DNA from: Actinomycetota bacterium
Lineage (GTDB): Bacteria > Actinomycetota > Actinomycetes > JACCUZ01
NCBI GenBank assembly: GCA_030841185.1
Contig: JAVEDB010000099.1
Span: 1-50,173, forward strand
Direction of reading: 5' to 3'
Length of the DNA stretch: 50,173 nt
Shown here: positions 11,308 to 21,108 of the stretch, one piece after another
Numbering within the stretch: the stretch's first letter is position 1
Layout of the letters: each line of letters opens with the position of its first letter
Notes under the pieces: generated by a model
The model's database searches: none
The model's input: the letters and a program-made list of their open reading frames with translations, nothing else
Told to the model about the DNA's origin: nothing
Made by a program: the position numbers and the translations under genes

Positions 11308-12174
11308 GTGAGCACAAGCACCACCGGCCCCCGTGCCGCCGAGACCAGTTCGCTGGCTGCGCGCGCCGAAGGCCTCACCAAGATCTACGGAAGCGGTGAC
11401 ACCAGGGTCGTCGCCCTGGACGGGGTCAGCGTGGAGCTGCCCCGTGGCCAGTTCACTGCGGTCATGGGCCCGTCGGGTTCGGGCAAGTCGACGCTGATGC
11501 ACTGCCTCGCTGGCCTGGACGACGCGAGCGAGGGCGCGGTGTTCATCGGCGACGTCGACATCACCAAACTCGACGACAAGCGACTGACTCGCATCCGCCG
11601 GGACTCCGTCGGGTTCGTCTTCCAGGCGTTCAACCTGCTGCCCACACTGACCGCGCTGGAGAACATCACCCTCCCGATGGACATTGCCGGCCGCAAGCCC
11701 GACGCGGCGTGGCTCGACACGGTGATCGACTCGATCGGGCTCCGCGACCGGCTCGGCCATCGGCCCACCGAGCTGTCGGGTGGCCAGCAGCAGCGCGTCG
11801 CCTGCGCGCGGGCCCTGGCCAGCCGGCCGGAGATCGTGTTCGCCGACGAGCCCACCGGCAACCTGGACTCCCGCTCGGGTGCCGAGGTGCTCGGTTTCCT
11901 GCAGCGTTCGGTGCGCGAGATGGGCCAGACGGTCGTCATGGTGACCCACGACGCCAATGCAGCGTCGTATGCCGAGCGAGTGCTCTTCCTGGCTGACGGC
12001 CAGATCGTGGACGAGATGCAGGACCCCACGGCCGAGGGGGTCCTCGAGCGGATGAAGCAGTTCGATGCGGCCGGTCATGCCACCCACGGCTTCACTCGCC
12101 CCTCCACGCCGCACGTCCCGGTGAGCCGCTCCGTCGACGAGGTCGCTGTTGACCGCACCGCGGACGAGGTCTGA
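11308..12174 (+). CDS. ABC transporter ATP-binding protein (MacB/LolD type)
   Basis: 288 residues. Walker A GPSGSGKST (54-62), Q-loop VFQAFNLLP, signature LSGGQQQR, Walker B IVFADEPTG and switch His in MVTHD are all present. The family powers FtsX-type permeases that move lipids, peptides or drugs by mechanotransmission. GTG at 11308 follows AGGAG with a 5-base gap; a GTG two codons earlier overlaps that site. TACGGT at 11272-11277 could be a -10 in the 155-base upstream gap, which otherwise shows nothing. The permease gene follows 3 bases after the stop. Confidence 0.94.
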   Translation: MSTSTTGPRAAETSSLAARAEGLTKIYGSGDTRVVALDGVSVELPRGQFTAVMGPSGSGKSTLMHCLAGLDDASEGAVFIGDVDITKLDDKRLTRIRRDSVGFVFQAFNLLPTLTALENITLPMDIAGRKPDAAWLDTVIDSIGLRDRLGHRPTELSGGQQQRVACARALASRPEIVFADEPTGNLDSRSGAEVLGFLQRSVREMGQTVVMVTHDANAASYAERVLFLADGQIVDEMQDPTAEGVLERMKQFDAAGHATHGFTRPSTPHVPVSRSVDEVAVDRTADEV

Positions 12175-12177
12175 GCC

Positions 12178-14694
12178 ATGTTGCGTGCAACGTTCAAGAG
12201 CCTGCTCGCCCGCAAGCTGCGGCTGCTGCTGTCGGCGATGTCCATCGTGCTCGGAGTCTCGTTCGTCTCGGGTGCTTTCGTCCTCACCGACAGTCTGGGC
12301 AAGGTCTTCGACGACCTGTTCAGCACCGTCAACAAGAACATCGCCGTCGACGTGCGTGGGACGAAGGTCAGCGACGTCGGCAGTCAGACCTCCAATGTCA
12401 CCCGCAAGCTGGTGCCGGTCTCGGTGCTCGATCAGGTCCGCTCCGTCGACGGTGTCGCCGAGGCCCGCGGTTCCATCGCCGGGCTCGCCCAGATCATTGA
12501 CACCCACGGTAAGGCCGTTGCCTCCAACGCGGCGCCCAACTTCGGCTTCATGTGGGTCACCTCGGACAAGCTCGAGGCCGCGAAGATCTCATCGGGCCGG
12601 GCGCCGACCGGTCCCAACGAGATCGTGATCAACACCGGTCTCGCGACGAAGGCCGGCTACCAGGTCGGCGACAAGGCGCCGGTCCTCACCGAGGGGCCCA
12701 CTCGCTCGTTCACTATCGTCGGACTGGTCACCTATGAGGGGAAGCCCTCGCTCGCCGGAGAAACCTCCATCTTCTTCACCGAGCCGACAGCGCACGAGCT
12801 GCTCAACCGGACAGGGACCTACGACGAGATCGAAGTTGCCTCGAGTCCAGGTGTGAGCCAGTCCGCGCTCAGAGACCGCATCGCAAAGGTTCTCCCGCGC
12901 GGGACTGAGGCCATCACCGGGAAGGCCTACACCGACGAGTCGACGAGCGACATCAAGAAGGGCCTCGGCTTCTTCGCCACCTTCCTGCTCGTCTTCGCGG
13001 CGGTCGCCCTCTTCGTGGGTGCGTTCATCATCTTCAACACCTTCACCATGCTGGTCGCCCAGCGCACCCGCGAGTTGGCGCTGATGCGCGCGCTCGGCGC
13101 CAGCCGGAACCAGGTCACTCGGTCCGTGCTCGTGGAGGCCGTGGTCATCGGCGCCTTGTCGTCGGTGATCGGCCTGCTCGTCGGCATCGGCGTCGCCGCC
13201 CTGCTCAAGGCCGTCTTCGGCGCCGTCGGCGCCGAGCTGCCGAGCGGTCCGACCGTGATCGCGACCCGGACGGTCATCGTGTCCTTCGCCGTCGGCATCC
13301 TGGTGACCGCGCTCGCTGCCTTCATGCCCGCCCGGCGGGCATCGAAGGTGGCCCCGGTCGCCGCTCTCCGGGACGCCGCTACACCGGACCGGTCACTCAA
13401 GCGCCAGACCGTCATCGCCTCGATCGTGTTCGTCCTGGGCGCCATCGCGATGGCGCGCGCCCTCACCGCCGGCGGCCTGAAACTCCTCGGCCTTGGGACG
13501 GTGCTCGCGTTCATCGGCATCGCCCTGCTGTCACCGCTGATCGGGCGCCCGGTCTCGCGCGCGCTGGGCACACCGTTCCGGCGGGCCCTGCCCGGTCGGC
13601 TGGGACGCGAGAACGCGATGCGCAACCCGCGTCGCACCGCGTCGACCGCGGCGGCGCTCATGATCGGCATCGCCCTCGTCACGGCTGTCAGCATCCTGGG
13701 TGCCTCTCTCAAGGCGACTGTGGTGAAGGTGGTGGCCGGCGCGGTCAGCGCTGACTTCCTCCTCACCACCCAGCGGGCGGGCTTCCCCGACGCAGTGGTC
13801 ACAAAGGTCAGGTCAGCGCCCGGCGTGGCCGATGCGAGCGGCCTGAAGTTCGACGGAGTCGTGATCAACAAGAAGACGGAGTTCGTGACGGCCCTCGACC
13901 CTGAGGTGCTGGGCAAGTCAGTCACCCTGGAGCAAGTGAGCGGGTCCGTCGACGGCCTCTCTCCCACGTCGATCCTGATGTCGGACAAGCAGGCCAAGAC
14001 CGACAAGGTCCACGCGGGCAGCAAGGTGTCGATGAAGTTCGGCACCGGAGTGACCCGCACCTTCACACTGGCCGGCACCTACAAGGAGAACCAGCTCATC
14101 GGCGGCTTCCTGCTTGACAAGACTGCGGCCAAGGACTTCGCCACGCAGCGCAACGGTGTCGCCCTCATCAAACTGAAGAAGGGTGCGGACCCCGCCGTAA
14201 CCCGGGCCGCGTTGGAGGCCGACATCAAGGCTTACCCGACCATCCAGGTCCAGGACCAGTCGGAGTTCGTCGCTGCCACCGGCAAGCAGATCGACACGAT
14301 CGTGAACATCATCAGCGTGCTGCTGATCCTGTCCATAATCATCGCCATCCTGGGCGTCGTGAACACGCTGGCGCTCTCGGTGATCGAGCGGACTCGCGAG
14401 CTCGGCCTGCTGCGTGCTGTCGGCATGGCTCGCAGGCAGATGAAGCGGATGGTCCGGGTCGAAGCGGTGATCATCGCCGTGTTCGGCGGCCTGCTCGGCA
14501 TCGCCGTCGGCTCGGCCTTCGGCATCGCCCTCCAGCAGGCGCTGAAGTCCCAGGGTGTGAGTGAGCTGGGCATCCCGGTCACGAGACTCGTCGAGTTCCT
14601 CATCGTGGCCGGCCTGACCGGCGTGCTCGCGGCATGGCTACCGGCCCGCCGGGCCTCGCGACTGAACATCCTGAATGCGATCGCCACCGAGTAG
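12178..14694 (+). CDS. FtsX-type ABC transporter permease
   Basis: 838 residues. Two copies of the unit: N-terminal helix (about 15-40) plus extracellular domain (about 45-255), an FtsX core of three helices (about 260-400), further helices (about 410-470), a second helix and extracellular domain (about 485-700), and a second FtsX core (about 705-838). Both cores carry the RTRELALMRALGA / RTRELGLLRAVGM signature. This double architecture is typical of actinobacterial lipoprotein/peptide exporters; substrate unknown. Translated directly after its ATPase. Its last 57 bases overlap the HAD gene on the other strand. Confidence 0.93.
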   Translation: MLRATFKSLLARKLRLLLSAMSIVLGVSFVSGAFVLTDSLGKVFDDLFSTVNKNIAVDVRGTKVSDVGSQTSNVTRKLVPVSVLDQVRSVDGVAEARGSIAGLAQIIDTHGKAVASNAAPNFGFMWVTSDKLEAAKISSGRAPTGPNEIVINTGLATKAGYQVGDKAPVLTEGPTRSFTIVGLVTYEGKPSLAGETSIFFTEPTAHELLNRTGTYDEIEVASSPGVSQSALRDRIAKVLPRGTEAITGKAYTDESTSDIKKGLGFFATFLLVFAAVALFVGAFIIFNTFTMLVAQRTRELALMRALGASRNQVTRSVLVEAVVIGALSSVIGLLVGIGVAALLKAVFGAVGAELPSGPTVIATRTVIVSFAVGILVTALAAFMPARRASKVAPVAALRDAATPDRSLKRQTVIASIVFVLGAIAMARALTAGGLKLLGLGTVLAFIGIALLSPLIGRPVSRALGTPFRRALPGRLGRENAMRNPRRTASTAAALMIGIALVTAVSILGASLKATVVKVVAGAVSADFLLTTQRAGFPDAVVTKVRSAPGVADASGLKFDGVVINKKTEFVTALDPEVLGKSVTLEQVSGSVDGLSPTSILMSDKQAKTDKVHAGSKVSMKFGTGVTRTFTLAGTYKENQLIGGFLLDKTAAKDFATQRNGVALIKLKKGADPAVTRAALEADIKAYPTIQVQDQSEFVAATGKQIDTIVNIISVLLILSIIIAILGVVNTLALSVIERTRELGLLRAVGMARRQMKRMVRVEAVIIAVFGGLLGIAVGSAFGIALQQALKSQGVSELGIPVTRLVEFLIVAGLTGVLAAWLPARRASRLNILNAIATE

Positions 14695-15399
14695 GGCTGT
14701 GGCGGCGTCGTGCCCGCCACTGCTGGTGGCATGGCGGTGCACGATCTCGCGCAGGTCCTGGACGGCCAGGTCGGCGAGGGAGCCGACCACGGTGCGGCCG
14801 GGCGCTGCCGGGATCGCCACGATGTGCGGCACGCCGACGACCGCGCACCCGGCTGCCTCCGCTGAGGCCAGTCCGGTGGGTGAGTCCTCGATGGCGACGC
14901 ATCGCCGGGGATCGACGCCGAGCCGGTTGGCGGCCTCGAGGTACGCCTCGGGGTGTGGCTTGCCGTGCTCCACCTCGTCGCCGGTGACCACGGTGGCGAA
15001 TGTCTTCGGAGGCAGCCCGGAGACGACGGCCCTGGCCAGGCGCCGGTAGGACATCGTCACGAGGGCGCACGGGATCCCAGCGGCGGCGATCTCCTCGAGC
15101 AGGGCGCGAGCCCCTGGCTGCCAGCGGACCTCGTGCCGGACCCCCGCCACCACCCCGTCCAGCAGGATCTCGACGATCTCCTCAGGGGGCAGGTCGACGC
15201 CACCGAGGAGCCGGATGTTCTCGGCCGCCACGAGCAACGGCTTTCCCACCTGGGCGGCACCCAGCGCGTCGGTCCACACCCCGCCGTGCGCCGCAACCAG
15301 TGCGCGCTCGCACGCGATCCAGTCCGGCTCGGTGTCGACGAGCGTGCCGTCCATGTCCATCAGGACGGCCTGCAGGCCGCCCGCACCGTCGCCGCTCAC
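14638..15399 (-). CDS. HAD-superfamily hydrolase (beta-phosphoglucomutase/GPP-like)
   Basis: 253 residues. Motif I DMDGTLVDTEP (Asp15 nucleophile, Asp17), motif II Ser/Thr in ALVTMS, motif III Lys in GKPHPEAY, and motif IV IEDSPTG are all present, with a helical cap between them. Small-molecule phosphatase or phosphomutase; substrate cannot be told from sequence. GTG start overlaps the metH stop by four bases, so it is co-translated with metH, as in many actinobacteria. The C-terminal 18 or so codons overlap the permease gene on the opposite strand. Confidence 0.9.
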   Translation of the reverse strand: MSGDGAGGLQAVLMDMDGTLVDTEPDWIACERALVAAHGGVWTDALGAAQVGKPLLVAAENIRLLGGVDLPPEEIVEILLDGVVAGVRHEVRWQPGARALLEEIAAAGIPCALVTMSYRRLARAVVSGLPPKTFATVVTGDEVEHGKPHPEAYLEAANRLGVDPRRCVAIEDSPTGLASAEAAGCAVVGVPHIVAIPAAPGRTVVGSLADLAVQDLREIVHRHATSSGGHDAATALLGGDRIQDVQSRGPAGR

Positions 15400-18300
15400 T
15401 TGGCGTTGAAGTACTTGGCCTCAGGATGGTGGATGACGATCGCGTCCGTCGACTGCTCCGGGTGCAGCTGGAACTCCTCGGACAGCTTCACGCCGATTCG
15501 CTCAGGTGCCAGCAGGTCCACCAGCTTGGCGCGGTCCTCGAGATCGGGGCAAGCGCCGTAGCCGAAGGAGAAGCGGGCGCCGCGGTAGCGCAGGTCGAAG
15601 AAGTCCTCGGGCTTGTCCGGGTCCTCGGCGGCGAAGCCGAGCTCGGCGCGCATCCGCATGTGCCAGTACTCGGCCAGCGCCTCGGTGAGCTGTACGGAGA
15701 GGCCGTGCAGCTCGAGGTAGTCGCGGTAGGCGTTGCGCTCGAACAGCTCGCCCGTGACCTCCGCGATCCGCGGGCCCATCGTCACCAGTTGCAGACCCAG
15801 GACATCGGTCTCCCCGGACTCACGGGACCGGAAGAAGTCAGCGATGCACAGGTGGCGCCCGTGCCGCTGCCGCGGGAACGTGAAGCGGTGCCGCTCGCGG
15901 CCGTCCTCGTGCAGCACGACCAGGTCGTCACCCTCGCTGACGCACGGGAAATAGCCGTAGACGACCGCTGCCTCGAGCATCCGCTCGGCCTGCACCCGCT
16001 CCAGCCACATCCGCAACCGCGGGCGTCCCTCGGTCTCGACGAGTTCGTCGTACGACGGGCCGGCGCCGCGGCTGGACTTCAGTCCCCACTGCCCCATGAA
16101 CGTCGCCCGCTCATCGAGCAGCGACGCGTAGTCGGCCAGCTGGATGCCCTTGACGATGCGGTCGCCCCAGAAGGGCGGCGTGGGCACCGGGTTGTCGGCC
16201 GCCACGTCGGACCGGGCCGGCATGTCCTCGGGCGGAGTCGCGTCCGGGCGGTTGCTGACACGCACCCGGCGCTCGCGCAGGGCAGGCAGCTCCGCGCCCG
16301 GGACACCACGCTTGACGGCGACGATCACGTCCATCAGCCGGAGGCCCTCGAAGGCGTCCCGGGCGTAGCGCACCTCCCCGTCGTACAGGCCGGCGAGGTC
16401 CTGCTCGACGTACGCCCGGGTGAGGGCGGCACCGCCGAGGATCACCGGCCACTTGGCCGCGACCCCGCGGGAGTTCATCTCCTCGAGGTTCTCCTTCATG
16501 ATCACGGTGGACTTCACGAGCAGGCCGGACATCCCGACCAGGTCGGCCCGGTGCTCCTCGGCGGCCTCGAGGATGGCCGAGATCGGCTGCTTGATGCCGA
16601 TGTTGTGCACCGTGTAGCCGTTGTTGGACAGGATGATGTCGACGAGGTTCTTGCCGATGTCATGGACGTCGCCCTTGACCGTGGCGAGCACGATGGTGCC
16701 CTTGCCCTCCTCGTCGGTCTTCTCCATGTGCGGCTCGAGCCAGGCGACGGCCGCCTTCATGACCTCGGCGGACTGCAGGACGAACGGCAGCTGCATCTCG
16801 CCCTTGCCGAAGAGCTCGCCGACGACCTTCATGCCGGCGAGCAGGTGGTCGTTGACGACGTCGAGGGCGCTGATGCCGGTGTCCAGGGCCTCCTGCAGGT
16901 CGCCCTCGAGGCCGTTGCGCTCGCCGTCGATGATGCGCCGCCCGAGCCGCTCGCCGAGCGGGAGTCCGGCCAGCTCCTGCGCCCGGGACTGGCGCACCGC
17001 GGCGGCGTCGACGCCTTCGAAGAGGTCGAGGAACTTCTCGAGCGGGTCGTAGCCCTCCTTGCGCCGGTCGTAGACGAGGTCGAGGGCGACGCTGCGCTCC
17101 TCCTCCCCGATCTTGGTCATCGGCAGGATCTTGGCGGCGTGCACGATGGCCGAGTCCAGTCCGGCTTTGATGCACTCGTGCAGGAACACGGAGTTGAGCA
17201 CGATGCGCGCTGCGGGGTTGAGCCCGAACGACACGTTGGACAGGCCGAGAGTGGTCTGCACGTCCGGGTAGCGCCGCTTGAGCTCGCGGATTGCCTCGAT
17301 CGTCTCCAGGCCGTCCCGCCGGGTCTCCTCCTGGCCCGTCGCGATCGGGAAGGTCAGCGCGTCGACCATGATGTCCGACGTCTGCATCCCCCAGTTGTTC
17401 GTCAGGTCCTCGATCAGCCGGGTGGCGACGCGCACCTTCCACTCCGCGGTCCGGGCCTGGCCCTCCTCGTCGATGCACAGCGCAACCACGGCAGCGCCGT
17501 GCTCGCGTATCACCGGCATGACTCGGGCGAACCGCGAGTCGGGGCCGACGCCGTCCTCGTAGTTGACCGAGTTGACGATCGACCGGCCGCCCAGCAGCTC
17601 GAGCCCCGCTTCGATCAGAGAGGGCTCCGTCGAGTCGAGCATCAAGGGCAACGTGGAGGCGGTGGCGAACCTGCTGACCACCTGCCGCATGTCGGAGACA
17701 CCGTCGCGCCCGACGTAGTCGACGTTGACGTCGAGCAGGTGGGCGCCGTCGCGCGTCTGGTCGCGGGCGATCTCGATGCAGTCGTCCCAGCGCTCGGCGA
17801 GCATTGCGTCCCGGAAGGCCTTCGACCCGTTGGCGTTGGTGCGCTCGCCGATGGAGAGGTAGGAGGTGTCCTGCCGGAACGGCACCTGCTGGTAGAGAGA
17901 GGCGACGCCGGCCTCGGTGCGAGGCTTCCGCGCGGCGATGGCACGACCGTGGATGCGCTCGACCACCTGGCGGAGGTGTTCGGGTGTCGTTCCGCAGCAC
18001 CCGCCGACGAGGGCGAGACCGAAGTCGCGGGTGAAGTGGTCGTGGGCCTCGGCGAGCTGCTCCGGAGTCAACGGGTACGACGCGCCGTCGCGGCCCAGCA
18101 CGGGCAGGCCGGCGTTCGGCATGCACGACAGCCCGACCCGCGCATGCCGGGACAGGTGGCGCAGGTGCTCGCTCATCTCGTCTGGGCCGGTGGCGCAGTT
18201 GAGCCCGATGAAGTCGATGCCGAGCGGCTCGAGCGCCGTCAGGGCGGCGGCGATCTCGGTCCCGAGCAGCATCGTGCCGGTGGTCTCGACGGTCACCTGG

Positions 18301-18872
18301 CAGAAGAGCGGCAGGCTGACCTGTGCTTCGGTCATGGCCCGCTTGGCACCGATCACCGCGGCCTTGGCCTGCAGCAGGTCCTGGGCCGTCTCCACCATCA
18401 GGGCGTGCACCCCGCCGGTGATCATGCCGCGCACCTGGGTCTGGTAGGCGTCGCGCAAGGTGGCGTAGGGCACGTGACCGAGCGTCGGCAGCTTGGTTCC
18501 CGGCCCGATCGACCCGATGACCCAGCGCGGCTGCTCGTCGGTGCTGCGCTCGTCGGCGACCTCGCGGGCGATGCGGGCGCCCGCCTCCGCCAGCTCCTCG
18601 ATCCGGTCCTCGATGCCGTACTCCGCCAGGTTCGCCAGGTTGGCACCGAAGGTGTTGGTCTCGACGAGGTCCACGCCGACGTCGAAGTAGGCCTCGTGCA
18701 CGGCGCGCACGATGTCCGGCCGGGACACGTTGAGGATCTCGTTGCAGCCCTCGTGCCCCTGGAAGTCGTCCATCGTGGGGTCCTGGGCCTGCAGCATCGT
18801 CCCCATGGCCCCGTCGGCGACGAGGACACGCTCGGTCAGAGCACTCCGCAGCTGCTCAGATGTGTTCGGCAT
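15396..18872 (-). CDS. metH: cobalamin-dependent methionine synthase MetH
   Basis: 1158 residues. Transfers methyl from methyltetrahydrofolate to homocysteine via cobalamin. Homocysteine domain (about 1-310) with zinc site GGCCGT; pterin-binding domain (about 330-610; RTNANGSKAF); cobalamin cap and binding domains (about 640-880) with DVHDIGKNLV, whose His is the lower cobalt ligand; and a C-terminal activation domain (about 930-1158) ending HPEAKYFN. Start ATG at 18872 has a TAGACT box 8 bases upstream. Only about 110 bases separate it from the divergent gene, too little for a cobalamin riboswitch, and none is seen. Normal length. Confidence 0.97.
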   Translation of the reverse strand: MPNTSEQLRSALTERVLVADGAMGTMLQAQDPTMDDFQGHEGCNEILNVSRPDIVRAVHEAYFDVGVDLVETNTFGANLANLAEYGIEDRIEELAEAGARIAREVADERSTDEQPRWVIGSIGPGTKLPTLGHVPYATLRDAYQTQVRGMITGGVHALMVETAQDLLQAKAAVIGAKRAMTEAQVSLPLFCQVTVETTGTMLLGTEIAAALTALEPLGIDFIGLNCATGPDEMSEHLRHLSRHARVGLSCMPNAGLPVLGRDGASYPLTPEQLAEAHDHFTRDFGLALVGGCCGTTPEHLRQVVERIHGRAIAARKPRTEAGVASLYQQVPFRQDTSYLSIGERTNANGSKAFRDAMLAERWDDCIEIARDQTRDGAHLLDVNVDYVGRDGVSDMRQVVSRFATASTLPLMLDSTEPSLIEAGLELLGGRSIVNSVNYEDGVGPDSRFARVMPVIREHGAAVVALCIDEEGQARTAEWKVRVATRLIEDLTNNWGMQTSDIMVDALTFPIATGQEETRRDGLETIEAIRELKRRYPDVQTTLGLSNVSFGLNPAARIVLNSVFLHECIKAGLDSAIVHAAKILPMTKIGEEERSVALDLVYDRRKEGYDPLEKFLDLFEGVDAAAVRQSRAQELAGLPLGERLGRRIIDGERNGLEGDLQEALDTGISALDVVNDHLLAGMKVVGELFGKGEMQLPFVLQSAEVMKAAVAWLEPHMEKTDEEGKGTIVLATVKGDVHDIGKNLVDIILSNNGYTVHNIGIKQPISAILEAAEEHRADLVGMSGLLVKSTVIMKENLEEMNSRGVAAKWPVILGGAALTRAYVEQDLAGLYDGEVRYARDAFEGLRLMDVIVAVKRGVPGAELPALRERRVRVSNRPDATPPEDMPARSDVAADNPVPTPPFWGDRIVKGIQLADYASLLDERATFMGQWGLKSSRGAGPSYDELVETEGRPRLRMWLERVQAERMLEAAVVYGYFPCVSEGDDLVVLHEDGRERHRFTFPRQRHGRHLCIADFFRSRESGETDVLGLQLVTMGPRIAEVTGELFERNAYRDYLELHGLSVQLTEALAEYWHMRMRAELGFAAEDPDKPEDFFDLRYRGARFSFGYGACPDLEDRAKLVDLLAPERIGVKLSEEFQLHPEQSTDAIVIHHPEAKYFNAK

Positions 18873-18880
18873 TGCCGGCC

Positions 18881-18886
18881 AGTCTA
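18881..18886 (-). promoter_or_regulatory. -10 box TAGACT of metH
   Basis: TAGACT on the minus strand, 8-base spacer to the ATG at 18872; no Shine-Dalgarno sequence between them. Consistent with a leaderless or nearly leaderless mRNA. Confidence 0.4.
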
Positions 18887-18984
18887 CGAGTCGGCGCGCG
18901 CGGGAGCCGTGTGGCAGGCTGGATGCTGAGACACGGGCGGACTCGATGGTGCGCCCGGGACCGCGAGACCGACGGAGGACCTGG

Positions 18985-19836
18985 GTGATCGAGCTCGAGG
19001 GCTTTCCCGAGCTGGTCGACCCGATCCTCATCGCCGCCTTCGAGGGCTGGAACGACGCCGGGGATGCAGCAACGGCGGCGGTCGAGCACCTGGAAGAGGT
19101 CTGGCCGACCACCTTGCTCGCGACGGTGGACTCAGAGGACTACTACGACTACCAGGTCAACCGCCCCGTCGTCAGCCTGGACGAGGACGGGAACCGGGTC
19201 GTGACCTGGCCGACGACACGGGTGTCCTACGCGCACCTGCCCGACGTCGGTCGCGACGTCGTCCTGCTCCGCGGCATTGAGCCGAACATGCGCTGGCAGT
19301 CCTTCACCGCCGAGGTCCTCGGCTGCTGCAACGAGCTGGGCGTCGAGATGGTGGTGACGTTGGGCGCGCTGCTCGCGGACTCACCGCACACGCGTCCCGT
19401 CCCCGTCACGGGCACTTCGTCCGACGCGAGCGTTGCCCGGAGTCTGCACCTTGAGCAGTCCCGCTACGAGGGACCCACCGGCATCGTCGGCATCATCAAC
19501 GACGCCTGCGGTCTCGCGGGCATCCCCGCGCTCTCCATCTGGGCGGCCGTCCCGCACTACGTGGCCCAGCCACCGTGCCCGAAGGCCACCCTGGCCCTGC
19601 TCCGGCACGTCGAGGACCTGCTGGACGTCCCGATCCCGCTCGGCGACCTCCCGGAGGACGCCCGGGCCTGGGAGCGTGGGGTCGACGACCTGGCCGCGGA
19701 GGACAGCGAGGTCGCGGAGTACGTGCGCTCGCTCGAGGAGGCCAAGGACCTCGCCGAGGCGCCGGAGGCCTCCGGCGAGGCGATCGCCCGCGAGTTCGAG
19801 CGCTACCTGCGGCGCCGCGACGACCCGCAGCGCTAG
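18985..19836 (+). CDS. PAC2 family protein
   Basis: 283 residues. PAC2 domain named after the eukaryotic proteasome assembly chaperone 2: LVDPILIAAFEGWNDAGDAATAAVEHL at the start, then VVTLGALLADSPHTRPVPVTGTSSD and GPTGIVGIINDAC. C-terminal region is helical and acidic. The bacterial members have no settled function. GTG at 18985 follows GGAGG with a 7-base gap. Divergent from metH, as Rv2125 is from Rv2124c in M. tuberculosis; converges on mshC with 22 bases between. Confidence 0.93.
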   Translation: MIELEGFPELVDPILIAAFEGWNDAGDAATAAVEHLEEVWPTTLLATVDSEDYYDYQVNRPVVSLDEDGNRVVTWPTTRVSYAHLPDVGRDVVLLRGIEPNMRWQSFTAEVLGCCNELGVEMVVTLGALLADSPHTRPVPVTGTSSDASVARSLHLEQSRYEGPTGIVGIINDACGLAGIPALSIWAAVPHYVAQPPCPKATLALLRHVEDLLDVPIPLGDLPEDARAWERGVDDLAAEDSEVAEYVRSLEEAKDLAEAPEASGEAIAREFERYLRRRDDPQR

Positions 19837-19858
19837 CCAGCGACGGAGCCTTACAGCC

Positions 19859-21085
19859 TTACAGCCGTACGCCGAGCAGCGCATCCACGATGGCGGTCAC
19901 CACGGCCGGCCCATCCGCGTCGTGCCCGCCTGCGCCGAGGGCCTCGTCGGCCCACGCGTCCACGACGGCGAGCGCACCCGGGGCATCCAGGTCGTCGGCG
20001 AGGTGACGGCGGACGCCCGCGAGCACCTCGGCGGCAGGCGGCCCCGTCGTACCCGCCGCCGCCGTGCGCCACCGCGCCAACCGCGCCTCGGCCGCGACGA
20101 GCTCGTCCTCGGTCCAGTTCCAGTCGGTGCGGTAGTGATGCCCCAGCAGGACCAGCCGGATGGCCATCGGGTCGCGGCCGGCGCGTCGCAGCGCGGACAC
20201 GAAGACCAGGTTCCCCTTGGACTTGGACATCTTCTCGCCGTCGAGGCCGACCATGCCGGTGTGCACGTAGTGCCGGGCGAACGGCGCCTCGCCGGTCAGC
20301 ACCTGTGCCTCGGACGCGCCCATCTCGTGGTGCGGGAAGGCGAGGTCCGAGCCGCCGCCCTGGACGTCGATGCCGTTGCCGAGGTGGTCGAGGGCGATCG
20401 CGGTGCACTCGATGTGCCAGCCGGGGCGCCCGGCCCCGAGGGCCGACTCCCACGAGGGCTCCCCCGGGCGGACCGCCTGCCAGAGCAGACAGTCCAACGG
20501 GTGCTTCTTCCCGACCCGTTCGGGGTCGCCACCGCGCTCCGCGAACAGCGCCAGCATCTGCTGCTCGTCGAGGTGGCCGACCCCGCCGAACCGCGGGTCC
20601 GCGTGGACCGCGAAGTACGTGTCACTCTCCACGTCGTACGCCGCGCCCTTGTCCTGCAGGGCGCGGACGGCGTCGACGATGCGCGGGATTGCCTCGACCG
20701 CTCCGACGAAGCTGCGCGGCGGCAGCACCCGCAGGGCGGCCATGTCCTCGCGGTACAGGTCGATCTGCTGCTCGGCCAGCTCCTTCCAGTCCTGGCCGTC
20801 GCGCGTCGCGCGCTCCAGCAGCGGGTCGTCCACGTCGGTGACGTTCTGCACGTAGTGCACGTCGAGACCGGCGTCCTGCCAGACCCGGACGACCAGGTCG
20901 AAGGTGACGTACGTGGCGGCGTGCCCGATGTGGGTCGCGTCGTACGGCGTGATGCCGCAGACGTACATGCGCATTTCGGGGCCGGGCCCGGTGGGCGCCA
21001 GCGCCCGGGTCGCGGAGTCGTACAGGGTCAGCGGTGGCCCCTGCCCCGGCAGCGCAGGCACGTCGGTGGCAGGCCAGGCGCGCAT
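19859..21085 (-). CDS. mshC: mycothiol biosynthesis cysteine ligase MshC
   Basis: 408 residues. Joins cysteine to GlcN-inositol in mycothiol synthesis with ATP; derived from cysteinyl-tRNA synthetase. Cys43 in [16 protein letters not shown] (zinc ligand; HIGH at 52-55), a further Cys in [22 protein letters not shown] motif. It is shorter than CysRS, lacks the anticodon-binding domain, and starts with the MshC-type extension [11 protein letters not shown]-like segment, which separates it from true CysRS. ATG at 21085 is 6 bases after TAGGCT. It marks the organism as a mycothiol producer. Confidence 0.95.
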   Translation of the reverse strand: MRAWPATDVPALPGQGPPLTLYDSATRALAPTGPGPEMRMYVCGITPYDATHIGHAATYVTFDLVVRVWQDAGLDVHYVQNVTDVDDPLLERATRDGQDWKELAEQQIDLYREDMAALRVLPPRSFVGAVEAIPRIVDAVRALQDKGAAYDVESDTYFAVHADPRFGGVGHLDEQQMLALFAERGGDPERVGKKHPLDCLLWQAVRPGEPSWESALGAGRPGWHIECTAIALDHLGNGIDVQGGGSDLAFPHHEMGASEAQVLTGEAPFARHYVHTGMVGLDGEKMSKSKGNLVFVSALRRAGRDPMAIRLVLLGHHYRTDWNWTEDELVAAEARLARWRTAAAGTTGPPAAEVLAGVRRHLADDLDAPGALAVVDAWADEALGAGGHDADGPAVVTAIVDALLGVRL

Positions 21086-21091
21086 GCGGCG

Positions 21092-21097
21092 AGCCTA
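21092..21097 (-). promoter_or_regulatory. leaderless -10 box TAGGCT of mshC
   Basis: TAGGCT on the minus strand, 6-base spacer to the mshC ATG. Suggests mshC has its own start of transcription although three minus-strand genes lie upstream within 23 bases. Confidence 0.45.
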
Positions 21098-21108
21098 ACC
21101 GCGCCGGT

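Noticed and set aside
15000-18929. 1309-codon open frame on the plus strand opposite metH, and other long open frames such as 3986-5683, 21800-23278 and 9200-10220
   Set aside because: They lie antisense to or run into well-supported genes, have Arg/Val/Leu/Asp-biased composition typical of GC-rich antisense frames, and show no domain.
18873-18984. Cobalamin riboswitch upstream of metH
   Set aside because: Only 112 bases lie between the divergent starts, no B12-box-like sequence is visible, and a -10 box sits 8 bases before the ATG.
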